From NCBI GenBank assembly GCA_009781635.1, contig WQXU01000003.1:78364-142363 (forward strand): DNA of 64,000 bases. Reading direction: 5' to 3'. A model generated the notes under the pieces. It did no database searches. It saw nothing but the letters and a program-made list of their open reading frames with translations, and was not told where the DNA came from. Below, piece after piece: positions 54,400-62,306 of the stretch. Positions within the stretch are counted from its first letter, which is position 1. Each line of letters starts with the position of its first letter. This DNA is from Treponema sp. Its GTDB lineage: Bacteria > Spirochaetota > Spirochaetia > Treponematales > Breznakiellaceae. Made by a program: the position numbers and the translations under genes.

Positions 54400-54449
54400 G
54401 GATCATAGAATAATGATCCATTATAGACTTGTATTTATAGAATTAGCAA
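54400..54449 (-). promoter_or_regulatory. Promoter and leader hairpin of histone-like gene
   Basis: On the minus strand TTGCTA (54449-54444), 18-base spacer, TATAAT (54425-54420). The transcribed leader then contains GGATCAT (54419-54413) / ATGATCC (54406-54400), a 7-bp perfect stem, before AAGGGGG and the ATG at 54378. Confidence 0.65.
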
Positions 54450-54531
54450 CTACTATTTTTGATGCAGGAAAATTTACTGCTCCGGCACTAACAGCAGTTA
54501 AAAATCAATTTTGATTATCATTATATTAAAA

Positions 54532-55533
54532 TTAGTTAGATGCTCCCTTTGCCAATGTTACAGTGCAAGTTGTTACGATATCATCAACAGACGCGCCTCT
54601 TGATAAATCGCTGATTGGTTTTGCAAAGCCCTGTAAAAATGGACCGTATGCCTGGGCATTCCCCAAACGCTGCACCAGTTTATAACCTATATTACCCGAA
54701 TTTAAATCCGGGAAAACAAGGACATTGACTTTTCCGCGAATAGAGCTGCCGGGCGCTTTTTTATCAAGTACGGACGGAACAAGCGCGGCATCGGCCTGTA
54801 ATTCACCGTCAAAAGCAAAACCGGGATTTCTTTTTTCCAAAATTTCAACAGTATTCTGTACTTTCGTCACATGATCATGTTTGGCAGAACCCTTGGTTGA
54901 AAAAGACAAGAGGGCGACAACCGGCTCAACGCTTAAATATTCCCGGCAAGACTGGGCTGCGCATTCTGTAATGTCTGCAAGCTGTTCAGCAAGAGGATCG
55001 GGCACAACAGCGCAATCAGTAAAAATCATTGCGCCTTCTTTTCCGTAGTGAGGATCCAAACCTGTCATTACAAAACAGGAAGATGCGGTTTTAATGCCGG
55101 GCGCAGTTCCTATAATTGAAAGGCCGGCTCTAAGCACATCGCTTGTTGGATTTAAAGCTCCGGCGACAATTGCATCCGCATCCTGTAAATAAACCATCAT
55201 GGCGCCCCAGCGCAATGTGTCTGTTATATCAATTCTTGCCTGATCTTTTGTCATTCCCTTATTTTTTCTAAGCTGATAATATTCTTCGGCATATCTTTCC
55301 AGATGAGTGTCAATTCCGGGATGAATAATATCGATACCTTCAAGATCTACGCCTTCTGCTACTGCAATTTTCTGAATCTCTGCAACTTTTCCAAGGAGTG
55401 TAACGCCTGCCGCCAGTTTCTGATCCAGAAGCACTCTGGCTGTTCTGATAATACGCTCGTCCATACCCTCGGGTAAAACAAGCCTTTTAGGTGAAGATGC
55501 AGCTTTTGCTTTCATTTCCGAAACAAAGTCCAT
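54532..55533 (-). CDS. pta: Phosphate acetyltransferase
   Basis: Converts acetyl-CoA and phosphate to acetyl phosphate, feeding ATP formation by acetate kinase (ackA is not in the window). 333 residues, the short single-domain form. The start is the ATG at 55533: GGAGG lies 5 bases upstream, and the in-frame ATG at 55560 has none. Conserved segments: RLVLPEGMDERIIRTA, GAMMVYLQDADAIVAGAL, VLVFPDLNSGNIGYKLVQRL and YGPFLQGFAKPISDLSRG. A weak AATCA/TGATT hairpin with a U-run lies just downstream (54503-54516). Confidence 0.95.
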   Translation of the reverse strand: MDFVSEMKAKAASSPKRLVLPEGMDERIIRTARVLLDQKLAAGVTLLGKVAEIQKIAVAEGVDLEGIDIIHPGIDTHLERYAEEYYQLRKNKGMTKDQARIDITDTLRWGAMMVYLQDADAIVAGALNPTSDVLRAGLSIIGTAPGIKTASSCFVMTGLDPHYGKEGAMIFTDCAVVPDPLAEQLADITECAAQSCREYLSVEPVVALLSFSTKGSAKHDHVTKVQNTVEILEKRNPGFAFDGELQADAALVPSVLDKKAPGSSIRGKVNVLVFPDLNSGNIGYKLVQRLGNAQAYGPFLQGFAKPISDLSRGASVDDIVTTCTVTLAKGASN

Positions 55534-55579
55534 GTTAACCTCCATAATTATCCGGCCCAATAGCCGTAATGAAACTGAA

Positions 55580-55598
55580 CATGAAACAAAGTTTCATG
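55580..55598. repeat. Small palindrome CATGAAAC-AAA-GTTTCATG
   Basis: 8-bp perfect stem with a 3-base loop in the pta/bactofilin gap. It has the same plan as CATGAAGC-TTT-GCTTCATG at 35579-35597. Confidence 0.55.
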
Positions 55599-55645
55599 AT
55601 TCATCGATAAACAGCATCAAATTTATGGTACCACCTTTTTCCGGC

Positions 55646-55674
55646 TTGCGCAAGCTTTTATATTTTGTTATAAT
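55646..55674 (+). promoter_or_regulatory. Bactofilin operon promoter
   Basis: TTGCGC (55646-55651), 17-base spacer, TATAAT (55669-55674); GGGGG lies just before the ATG at 55696. Confidence 0.75.
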
Positions 55675-55695
55675 CGCAGAAATACGGGGGCAGCA

Positions 55696-56058
55696 ATGAC
55701 TGAAGTATACAATGATTTTCTTGAAGATGCTGATTTTGACACAATACTGTCTTCAGATATTGATTTTACGGGAACATTGCGCTTTGAAAAACCGTTTCTT
55801 ATAAGAGGCAAGGTTTCCGGAGAAATAAGCGCTACCGGTTTGCTTGTTATAGACGAGAATGCGATCGTAAACGCCAATATTCACGCCCTGCGTGTTCTTA
55901 TCCGCGGTAAAGTTAAGGGTGATGTTACCGCTGTAGAAAAAGTTGAAGTCACTATTACAGGCAGACTGTCCGGAAATGTAACGGCGCCGGAAATATATAT
56001 GGAAACAGGCTGTATATTCAACGGCAGATGCACAATGGTCGGGAAAAATAATCTATGA
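55696..56058 (+). CDS. Bactofilin (polymer-forming cytoskeletal protein)
   Basis: 120 residues. The DUF583/bactofilin right-handed beta-helix is visible as short repeated strands (FLIRGKVSGEISATGLLVID, VLIRGKVKGDVTAVEKVEV, GRLSGNVTAPEIYM) with a short disordered N-terminus. Bactofilins form filaments that guide cell shape and peptidoglycan synthesis. With cfpA, this is the second cytoskeletal gene in the window. The stop overlaps the next ATG (ATGA). Confidence 0.93.
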   Translation: MTEVYNDFLEDADFDTILSSDIDFTGTLRFEKPFLIRGKVSGEISATGLLVIDENAIVNANIHALRVLIRGKVKGDVTAVEKVEVTITGRLSGNVTAPEIYMETGCIFNGRCTMVGKNNL

Positions 56059-56690
56059 GAAAATATTTTTTCCCTGCGGTTTGCCTTCTTTTATCCGTTC
56101 TTTCTTTTAATATCCATGCGCAGGCAAGGCCTCCTGATGCGCTTGCAGAATACCGTGCCGGCAATTTTGAGCGTTCAGTTCAGATATGCCGCGATGAAAT
56201 CGCCATAAACCCGAATAATCTGGAATCGCATGTTGTAATCTGCTGGTCATTAATCCGGCTTAACCGCTTTGAAGAGGCCATGCGTTATGCGCGCGCCGGC
56301 AGGGCTATTCACCGTTTTGATGTGCGGATAACGCAGATTCTCGGAGAAATTAATTATTACCTTGGCAGAAACGATGAAGCGCTGCAATTTTTTCAGGAGT
56401 ATGCGCAGTCTGCTCCCGAAGGCGCAAGAATCGATCAGGTTTATTATTTTATGGGAGAGATATATATCCGTCAGGGAAAATTCAGGCATGCTGATATTGC
56501 GCTTTCCACAGCGGTACATTGGGTGCCTGGCAATGCAGCATGGTGGGTAAGGCTTGCATATACGCGTGAAAGCGCAGGAGAGTTAAGCAGCGCCATGGAA
56601 GCGTACGAGCGGGCGCTTTCTCTCAATTCCCAATTGTCAGATGCACAGCGCGGGATTGAACGAATAAGACGTACAATGGGCGCTCAATAG
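56055..56690 (+). CDS. Periplasmic TPR protein
   Basis: 211 residues with a signal peptide (FFPAVCLLLSVLSFNIHAQ). At least four TPR units (ALAEYRAGNFERSVQICRDE, ESHVVICWSLIRLNRFEEAM, GEINYYLGRNDEALQFFQEY, WWVRLAYTRESAGELSSAMEAY). Coupled to bactofilin by a 4-base overlap, so an adaptor between cytoskeleton and cell-wall machinery is a reasonable guess. Confidence 0.8.
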   Translation: MRKYFFPAVCLLLSVLSFNIHAQARPPDALAEYRAGNFERSVQICRDEIAINPNNLESHVVICWSLIRLNRFEEAMRYARAGRAIHRFDVRITQILGEINYYLGRNDEALQFFQEYAQSAPEGARIDQVYYFMGEIYIRQGKFRHADIALSTAVHWVPGNAAWWVRLAYTRESAGELSSAMEAYERALSLNSQLSDAQRGIERIRRTMGAQ

Positions 56691-56701
56691 TTCTGTAAAT
56701 A

Positions 56702-58171
56702 ATGTCTTCTTTTCTGGTACAAACACTGGGATGCAAACTTAACCAGCTTGAAAGCGAAGCTGTAACGGACTCATTTTTACAGGCGGGTTTTGCTTCCTGC
56801 CTGCGTGAAACATTAAACCCTTCTGTAGTTATCATAAATACATGCGCCGTAACGTCAAAGGCCGACCAAAAGGCAAGGCGTGTAATCAGAAAATGTTTGA
56901 GAGATTATCCTGATGCATGCGTTCTTGTTACAGGCTGTTATGCGCAATTAAACAGGGAAGACCTCCTGAAGCTGGAAACTGCCGCAGGGCAAGGCAGGCA
57001 GCGTCTTTTTATTGTTTATAAAGAAAGTATTCTGGATTTAATTAATCATATAAATTACGGCAGTGATATTTGTGAAGCGGTCAGGGAATGGGAAAAAACG
57101 CAGGGAGGCAACAAAAAGCCTGAAGCGGCTGTTTTTCAGTTTAATCCGCAGAAGTTTTCCAGTCATACAAGAAGTTTTTTAAAAATTCAGGACGGATGCG
57201 ATAATCATTGCACATATTGTAAAATCCGGCTTGCGCGCGGAGCCAGTGTCAGCCTCGATGCAAGCGAAGTTTTGTCACGCCTTGGAATACTTGAACAAAA
57301 TCACGCAGAAGCTGTGCTTACAGGCGTTAATATTTGTCAGTATAGGGATTGGGGGTTAGGGAATAGGGATCAGGGGTTAGGGAATGGGGATTGGGGAGTG
57401 GGGAATAGGGATTGGGGAGTGGGGCTCGGGGGGCAGGGAGTGGGGAATAGGGATTGGGGAGTGGGGTGTCTTGCGGAATTACTGGAGTACCTGATAAATA
57501 ATACTGAAAAAATTGCTTTGCGTTTGTCTTCTCTTGCTCCTGACAGGATAGATGAAAAATTGTGCAGTGTATTGGCGCATTCAAGAATCCGTCCTCATTT
57601 TCACCTGTCTGTTCAATCTTGCAGTAAAAAAATCCTTGAAAGAATGGGACGCTCTTATAATGGCGAAACCGTGCAGAGAGCCGTCTGTCTTCTTCGCGGC
57701 GCAAAGCGTGATCCATTTATAACATGTGATATTATTGCCGGTTTTCCCGGTGAAACAGGTATCGAATTTGAGGAAACATTCGAAATGATAAAAAAGCTTG
57801 ATTTTGCCTGGATACATGTGTTTCCCTATTCAAAGAGAGACGGCACGCCTGCTTTTTCGTTTTCCGGTTCAGTTTCAGATAACGAAGTGATTAAACGCGT
57901 GCAGCTTTTTACGGATTTGGCCTGGCAGGGCAGAGCGGCCTATGTGCGCCGCTGGGCTGGCAGGGAAGTTGATGTCTTAATTGAAGATGGAAAAAAACAA
58001 AGAGAAAACTATTGCCGCGGGATAACAGATAATTATTTAAAAACTCTTGTCAGGTGCAAAGGAAAAATTCCGCCGCCTGGAACAGTACTGCGCTGCAGAA
58101 TTCTTGAAGAAGCAAGCAGTCACACAAAAGATTCGCAGAATGATATAGATGCTATTGCGCAAGAGGTATAA
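56702..58171 (+). CDS. mtaB: tRNA t6A37 methylthiotransferase MtaB-like, with in-frame G-rich repeat insert
   Basis: 489 residues. The UPF0004 domain (TLGCKLNQLESEAV, NTCAVTSKADQKARR, TGCYAQ) and radical-SAM motif C166-x3-C170-x2-C173 (DGCDNHCTYCKIRLARG) identify an MtaB-type methylthiotransferase, which makes ms2t6A37 in tRNA. Residues about 216-255 are heptapeptide repeats of the type DWGVGNR encoded by a G-rich 21-base tandem repeat; other MtaB proteins have only a short loop here between LTGVNI and the LAELLEYL helix. Without the insert the length (about 449) is normal. The reading frame is intact. Whether the enzyme remains active is unknown. Confidence 0.85.
   Translation: MSSFLVQTLGCKLNQLESEAVTDSFLQAGFASCLRETLNPSVVIINTCAVTSKADQKARRVIRKCLRDYPDACVLVTGCYAQLNREDLLKLETAAGQGRQRLFIVYKESILDLINHINYGSDICEAVREWEKTQGGNKKPEAAVFQFNPQKFSSHTRSFLKIQDGCDNHCTYCKIRLARGASVSLDASEVLSRLGILEQNHAEAVLTGVNICQYRDWGLGNRDQGLGNGDWGVGNRDWGVGLGGQGVGNRDWGVGCLAELLEYLINNTEKIALRLSSLAPDRIDEKLCSVLAHSRIRPHFHLSVQSCSKKILERMGRSYNGETVQRAVCLLRGAKRDPFITCDIIAGFPGETGIEFEETFEMIKKLDFAWIHVFPYSKRDGTPAFSFSGSVSDNEVIKRVQLFTDLAWQGRAAYVRRWAGREVDVLIEDGKKQRENYCRGITDNYLKTLVRCKGKIPPPGTVLRCRILEEASSHTKDSQNDIDAIAQEV
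57345..57466 (+). repeat. G-rich 21-bp tandem repeat inside mtaB
   Basis: Imperfect units of the form GGGATTGGGGAGTGGGGAAT plus one base, each with runs of three to six G; about five to six units. Such G-tracts can form quadruplexes on the non-template strand and are prone to slippage. Confidence 0.85.
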
Positions 58172-58175
58172 TTTT

Positions 58176-58934
58176 TTACACGGCTTTTCTTGCGATAGAC
58201 CAGTAGGCCAATGAGAGCGCAGCGCCGCCGATTATATTGCCCATCGTTGTAGCTGATAAATTGAAAAGCATCTTGCCCATTGTTGCTGCATTGACGCCGG
58301 CCATGGCTTCCATACTAAAGAGGGTCATATTGGCTATTGAGTGTTCAAAACCGCATAGAACAAATATATATATACACCAGAAAATCATGACAAGTTTACT
58401 GGTCTCGCTTTGCAGTCTGTACATGCACCAAACGCCTGCGCAAACAAGAATGTTACACAGAATACCCCGTACAAATAACTCTGTGAAAAAAGGTTCTGTT
58501 TTACTGTACATTGCAGTATGCGCCGCTTCCAGCACCGGCCCTTGTAAATAACCTGTTCCCAGAAAAAGGGCTGCGATAAGCACTGAACCTGCAAAATTAC
58601 CCAAATAACAAAAAACGCAGAGTTTTATCCCGTCAAGGGCCTTGACTGTTTTTAGCATGACCCCTGCTGTCATAACAAAAACATTGCCTGTGAACAGCTC
58701 CGCCCCGGCAAAAACAACGAGGCTCAGCGCTGCTGCAAAGCTTATCCCCTGCAGGATTTTAATTCCCGCAAAATTATCAAGCGCTCCGGCCATAACCAGA
58801 ATCGTTATCATGCAGAGCCCGACGTATATTCCCGCCATCATGGAAGAAGCAAAATATGAAATCTTCTCATTTTTGAAAAAAGCCACCTTTTTTTCCGCCG
58901 CAGAACCCAAACATTTGTAGTCATTGTTAATCAT
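58176..58934 (-). CDS. Formate/nitrite transporter (FocA/NirC family)
   Basis: 252 residues from the ATG at 58934 (an in-frame ATG at 58949 overlaps the -10 box). Six membrane segments; family signature regions are ISFAAALSLVVFAGAELFTGNVFVM, CYLGNFAGSVLIAALF, GILCNILVCAGVWC and FVLCGFEHSIANM. Forms a pentameric channel for formate or nitrite; with pta in the window, formate from mixed-acid fermentation is the likely substrate. Strong leaderless-type promoter. Confidence 0.9.
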   Translation of the reverse strand: MINNDYKCLGSAAEKKVAFFKNEKISYFASSMMAGIYVGLCMITILVMAGALDNFAGIKILQGISFAAALSLVVFAGAELFTGNVFVMTAGVMLKTVKALDGIKLCVFCYLGNFAGSVLIAALFLGTGYLQGPVLEAAHTAMYSKTEPFFTELFVRGILCNILVCAGVWCMYRLQSETSKLVMIFWCIYIFVLCGFEHSIANMTLFSMEAMAGVNAATMGKMLFNLSATTMGNIIGGAALSLAYWSIARKAV

Positions 58935-58939
58935 ATAGC

Positions 58940-58968
58940 ATTGTAACAAGGAAAAACGTGCCTGTCAC
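58940..58968 (-). promoter_or_regulatory. focA-type gene promoter, leaderless geometry
   Basis: On the minus strand GTGACA (58968-58963), 17-base spacer, TACAAT (58945-58940), 5 bases to the ATG at 58934. Confidence 0.7.
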
Positions 58969-58995
58969 CGCCTGCTTTATCTCTGACACCGTGCT

Positions 58996-59394
58996 TTAAA
59001 TGACTGAGCCCTGATATATTTTTAAGAATTCGGCAGGGGTGACAATAAATGGTTCTTTTGGGTAGTGTCTTATATTTCCGGTAATAAGGTAAGCAAACGA
59101 TGCCATGGCAACATCGTAAAATTTTCGATCATCTTCATCCTGAATTTTGATTAAATTGGAAGTATCCGCTTTTACTGCTATACCTGCTTTTACTATTGTA
59201 TCTAAAAATCGATCTATTTGTATATTTTGAAAATTAAATTTTTTCCGGTGCAATACATCCCAATATTCTTCAATTATAAGCTCATTGTAAAACGGTATTA
59301 GTTTTCCATTTGCCATTAAATCTGCTATAACAGCAGGAGGGCCATTACTTAAAATAGCGGATATAAGTACATTTGTATCTAAAACAACTTTCAT
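58996..59394 (-). CDS. PIN-domain toxin (COG1569-like)
   Basis: 132 residues. VVLDTNVLISAIL carries the first PIN Asp (D6), LIIEEYWDVL the Glu, and DEDDRKFYDVAMASFAYLITGN the later acidic residues. Predicted Mg-dependent endoribonuclease. Its ATG overlaps the antitoxin stop by 4 bases. It is unrelated in detail to the PIN toxin at 20192, which has an RHH partner. Confidence 0.8.
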   Translation of the reverse strand: MKVVLDTNVLISAILSNGPPAVIADLMANGKLIPFYNELIIEEYWDVLHRKKFNFQNIQIDRFLDTIVKAGIAVKADTSNLIKIQDEDDRKFYDVAMASFAYLITGNIRHYPKEPFIVTPAEFLKIYQGSVI

Positions 59395-59675
59395 TTATGT
59401 TTTTTTCTGGCTTCGGCAATCTCTTTATTAATTTCATCCAGAGACATATTAGTATTGCCGTTCTGTAACGAAGTTAGTCTCATTTCGGTTAGATTTTGCA
59501 TAAACTCAAGTTTCTGTAAGAGAGATAAAGTTTGTTCAAACTTATCTCCATCAATTTTAATTATTAAAGCCTGCGGTTTTCCGTTATTGGTCAAAACAGC
59601 CTTACCGTACTTAGACAGTCTTGAAAGCGTATCTTTAGGTGACTTGCTTAACTCGCGAACAGTCATAAATTCCAT
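59391..59675 (-). CDS. Phd/YefM-type antitoxin
   Basis: 94 residues. The N-terminus MEFMTVRELSKSPKDTLSRLSKYGKAVLTNNGKPQALII is the Phd/YefM DNA-binding fold; the C-terminal helix (MSLDEINKEIAEARKKH) should bind the toxin. AGAGG precedes the ATG. Two ACAATTGT palindromes in its promoter are probable autoregulatory sites. Confidence 0.78.
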   Translation of the reverse strand: MEFMTVRELSKSPKDTLSRLSKYGKAVLTNNGKPQALIIKIDGDKFEQTLSLLQKLEFMQNLTEMRLTSLQNGNTNMSLDEINKEIAEARKKHK

Positions 59676-59700
59676 TTTTATACCTCTTTAATGAATATAT

Positions 59701-59721
59701 ACAATTGTCGGACAATTGTCC
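59701..59721 (-). promoter_or_regulatory. Probable antitoxin operator (paired ACAATTGT palindromes)
   Basis: ACAATTGT (59701-59708) and the 12-base palindrome GGACAATTGTCC (59710-59721). On the minus strand they fall on and between a TGGACA -35 and a TATATT -10 (18-base spacer), ideal for repression of the antitoxin-toxin operon. Confidence 0.65.
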
Positions 59722-59771
59722 AGTTATTGTAGTATTGGATGTCAGAACTGTGAAGGAATATAATAAAACAA

Positions 59772-60125
59772 TCAGCTTTGTTGCCACTGCTTGATTTTTT
59801 CAGAGATTGCTTTTTTAAATTGTTTATAATCATTTTCAAATTTATCAAAATCAAATAATATTTCCTGGTACAGGCGTTCAACTGATTTATTATTATTAGA
59901 CATAAACATTACAGTATTGGTTGTAAAAAGTTCAGGAGTGTCAACATTCAGAGCCTGTGCAATTCGTCCGAGCATGCCGGCGGAGGGGAATTTTTTTCCT
60001 ACTTCTATCATTGCTATATAATTTGGCGCAGTATTTATCCTTTCAGCCAGCTTTTCCTGTGAAATCCTCTGAATTTTGCGGTATTTCTTCATATTTTCTG
60101 CCAGGATCAGGCGTATATCAGTCAT
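59772..60125 (-). CDS. XRE-family HTH regulator
   Basis: 117 residues. An HTH_3 domain (LAENMKKYRKIQRISQEKLAERINTAPNYIAMIEVGKKFPS) fills residues about 6-65, followed by a helical tail that could dimerise. GAGGG precedes the ATG. It lies upstream of the Phd/PIN pair but with its own gap; it may regulate itself or the divergent lipoprotein gene. The 126-base gap has several GGTA/TACC half-sites (for example GTATG-TTATTAT-CATAC near 60205-60221). Confidence 0.8.
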   Translation of the reverse strand: MTDIRLILAENMKKYRKIQRISQEKLAERINTAPNYIAMIEVGKKFPSAGMLGRIAQALNVDTPELFTTNTVMFMSNNNKSVERLYQEILFDFDKFENDYKQFKKAISEKIKQWQQS

Positions 60126-60251
60126 GCACCCTCAATTCTTATCTAATTGGTTGGTATTTATTTAATTATATCTTTACTGTAGGGTATTGATTAGTTACCA
60201 TAAGGTATGTTATTATCATACAGGTGGGTATAATTGAAAAAAGGGGGATAT

Positions 60252-62303
60252 ATGAAACATAAAATAAGGAAATTACTGCCTGCAGCCGGAATGCTTGGTC
60301 TTATCTTTATATTCGCATTATTTATTGGTTCCTGCGATGATGAAACACAATTGCAATTGTCAGGTAATAATATCCTGACTAGCCTGGAGGTAAGTGAGGG
60401 ATTTCTGTCTTTTGCATATGGATTAGGTGAACATGAGTCTCATTTTCATCCTTATACACATTACTATTACGTAATTGTTGCAAATGCTATAGAAAATATT
60501 ACAATAACAGCGATTTTGGCTGATACTAAAGCTTATATAATAAATCCCTCCAGCATAATAAATGTTCCGTTAGATTTAAATATAGGAGAAAATACATTTT
60601 ATATTAGCGTAATTGCAGAGAATGGTAATTCCAGAACTTATACAATAAAAGTTTACCGGGAGGATATACAAACTCTAAATATTTATGATTTTTACATCAC
60701 AGGAACAGGATACTTTAACTATGACGGAGATCCAAAAATTGTAAATATAACGCCAATAGAAAAAATTACAGGGGCAATAACGGTATTGTATAACGGCCTT
60801 GATTCCGAACCTGTTAATGCCGGGGAATATCTTGTTACTTTTAATATTGCTGCGCTGGAAGATTATAACGACGAAATAAACGGATTAGAAGCAGGAAGCA
60901 TCGTTATTTATAAAGTTGCAGGTGAAGCTGTAGGCAGCCCAAGTGCTGCCGTTACTGGTATGAACAACGTTACCCTGAATTCTATAACCGCAAGTACTGG
61001 TCAGGATGTTGAATACAGCTACAGCTACTACTACAACGATTCCCTTTTTAGAGACTGGCAAACCGATCCGGTTTTTACAGGTTTAACCGCCGGTACTGAA
61101 TATTGGTTCTATGCGCGTTCTGCAAGTAATAATAATTATGAAGCAGGCACACAGACACATATCTCAATAACCACAAAACAACAGGCGGGCATTAACATTA
61201 TAAGTTATTGGGCGGATTATGACGGTACTATCGGTATTAGAAGGCAGGATGACGAACAAATCGCCGGTAATACCGTCAAAATTACGCCCGGCGATGTAAT
61301 TGTATTTACACCTAACACCAGTGGATATTCAAACCATAAATGGACATTAAACGGCGTCTCTGGCGGAAACGAATTGGAATATACATTTGACACTGAAGGC
61401 ATGGAGACCGGCAAGAACTATATAATTGGCCTGTACGTGGAGAATGAAGGCAAACCATACTTTACCCAAATTACCGTAATGATACAGACTGCTCTGACCG
61501 GAACCGTGAGTATTAACGGAACTGTTATGATTGGATCTACGCTGACGGCAAACACCAGCAGTCTGGGCGGCAGCGGAACTATTTTTTATCAGTGGAACAG
61601 GAGTGGAATTGCTATTAATGATGCAAATAATCAAACCTATATTGTGCAGGATGACGATAGTGAGCATGCCATTACTGTTACGGTAAGCCGTTCAGGTAAT
61701 ATAGGCAGCGTTACCAGTATGCCTGTATATACCCCCTTGACCGGAATGGTAAGCATTACCGGTACTGCTATGGTTAGACATACACTAACAGCAATTACCA
61801 GTAATCTTGGCGGCAGCGGCACCATTACCTACCAGTGGAGGCGAGGAAATACTAATATAGGGTCAAATAGTAGTGATTACACCGTGCAATCTGGTGATGT
61901 TGGTTCTACCATTACAGTAACAGTGAGTCGTTCTGGAGGTGGAGGTAGTCTTACTAGTCTTCCAACTAAAATTGTAGAACCTTATGTAGACATAGGAAAA
62001 TTTGAGGGAAGGTGGTATCGAGGAGCAACACAATTTACATTTACAGGAAATACATTTGTGTATGAAGATGAATTATATGTTTTTTATCGAGGTACTTTTA
62101 CAGTTACTGCAACTCAAATAACATTTCATGTAACCGAAAGAAGAATGATAAGTAATAATTGGATTACTTATGATGGCTCTTGGCCTCATTTTGTTCACTT
62201 TATTTTTGGTGGTAGCGATACTAATATCACTGTTACATATAGTTTTAATGATTATAGCTCGACTCCTCTCACGATTGGAGAGAGACATTATTATAGGAAC
62301 TAA
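60252..62303 (+). CDS. Surface lipoprotein with cadherin-like and tandem Ig-like domains
   Basis: 683 residues from the ATG at 60252 (AAAAGGGGG upstream; a weaker in-frame start lies 18 bases earlier). Lipoprotein signal ends FALFIGSC. Order: a cadherin-like beta-sandwich (LTSLEVSEGFLSFAYG ... NTFYISVIAENGNSRTYTIKVY), an unrecognised region, a fibronectin-like region (GLTAGTEYWFYARSASNN), then at least two Ig-like repeats (TGTVSINGTVMIGSTLTANTS and TGMVSITGTAMVRHTLTAITS). The C-terminal 110 residues differ in base composition from the repeats. Probably an outer-membrane adhesin-type protein. The next gene encodes a related Ig-like repeat. Confidence 0.75.
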   Translation: MKHKIRKLLPAAGMLGLIFIFALFIGSCDDETQLQLSGNNILTSLEVSEGFLSFAYGLGEHESHFHPYTHYYYVIVANAIENITITAILADTKAYIINPSSIINVPLDLNIGENTFYISVIAENGNSRTYTIKVYREDIQTLNIYDFYITGTGYFNYDGDPKIVNITPIEKITGAITVLYNGLDSEPVNAGEYLVTFNIAALEDYNDEINGLEAGSIVIYKVAGEAVGSPSAAVTGMNNVTLNSITASTGQDVEYSYSYYYNDSLFRDWQTDPVFTGLTAGTEYWFYARSASNNNYEAGTQTHISITTKQQAGINIISYWADYDGTIGIRRQDDEQIAGNTVKITPGDVIVFTPNTSGYSNHKWTLNGVSGGNELEYTFDTEGMETGKNYIIGLYVENEGKPYFTQITVMIQTALTGTVSINGTVMIGSTLTANTSSLGGSGTIFYQWNRSGIAINDANNQTYIVQDDDSEHAITVTVSRSGNIGSVTSMPVYTPLTGMVSITGTAMVRHTLTAITSNLGGSGTITYQWRRGNTNIGSNSSDYTVQSGDVGSTITVTVSRSGGGGSLTSLPTKIVEPYVDIGKFEGRWYRGATQFTFTGNTFVYEDELYVFYRGTFTVTATQITFHVTERRMISNNWITYDGSWPHFVHFIFGGSDTNITVTYSFNDYSSTPLTIGERHYYRN

Positions 62304-62306
62304 CTA

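Noticed and set aside
53865..54514. Long open frames on the plus strand opposite the histone-like gene
   Set aside because: They mirror the Ala/Lys repeat codons (poly-Ala/Gly/Phe and Leu/Ser-rich translations), have no ribosome site, and the minus-strand frame has a good start, promoter and globular C-terminal domain.
57345..57466. G-rich repeat as an intergenic element or CRISPR remnant
   Set aside because: It lies within an unbroken mtaB frame, has no spacers, and is in frame with conserved flanking motifs.
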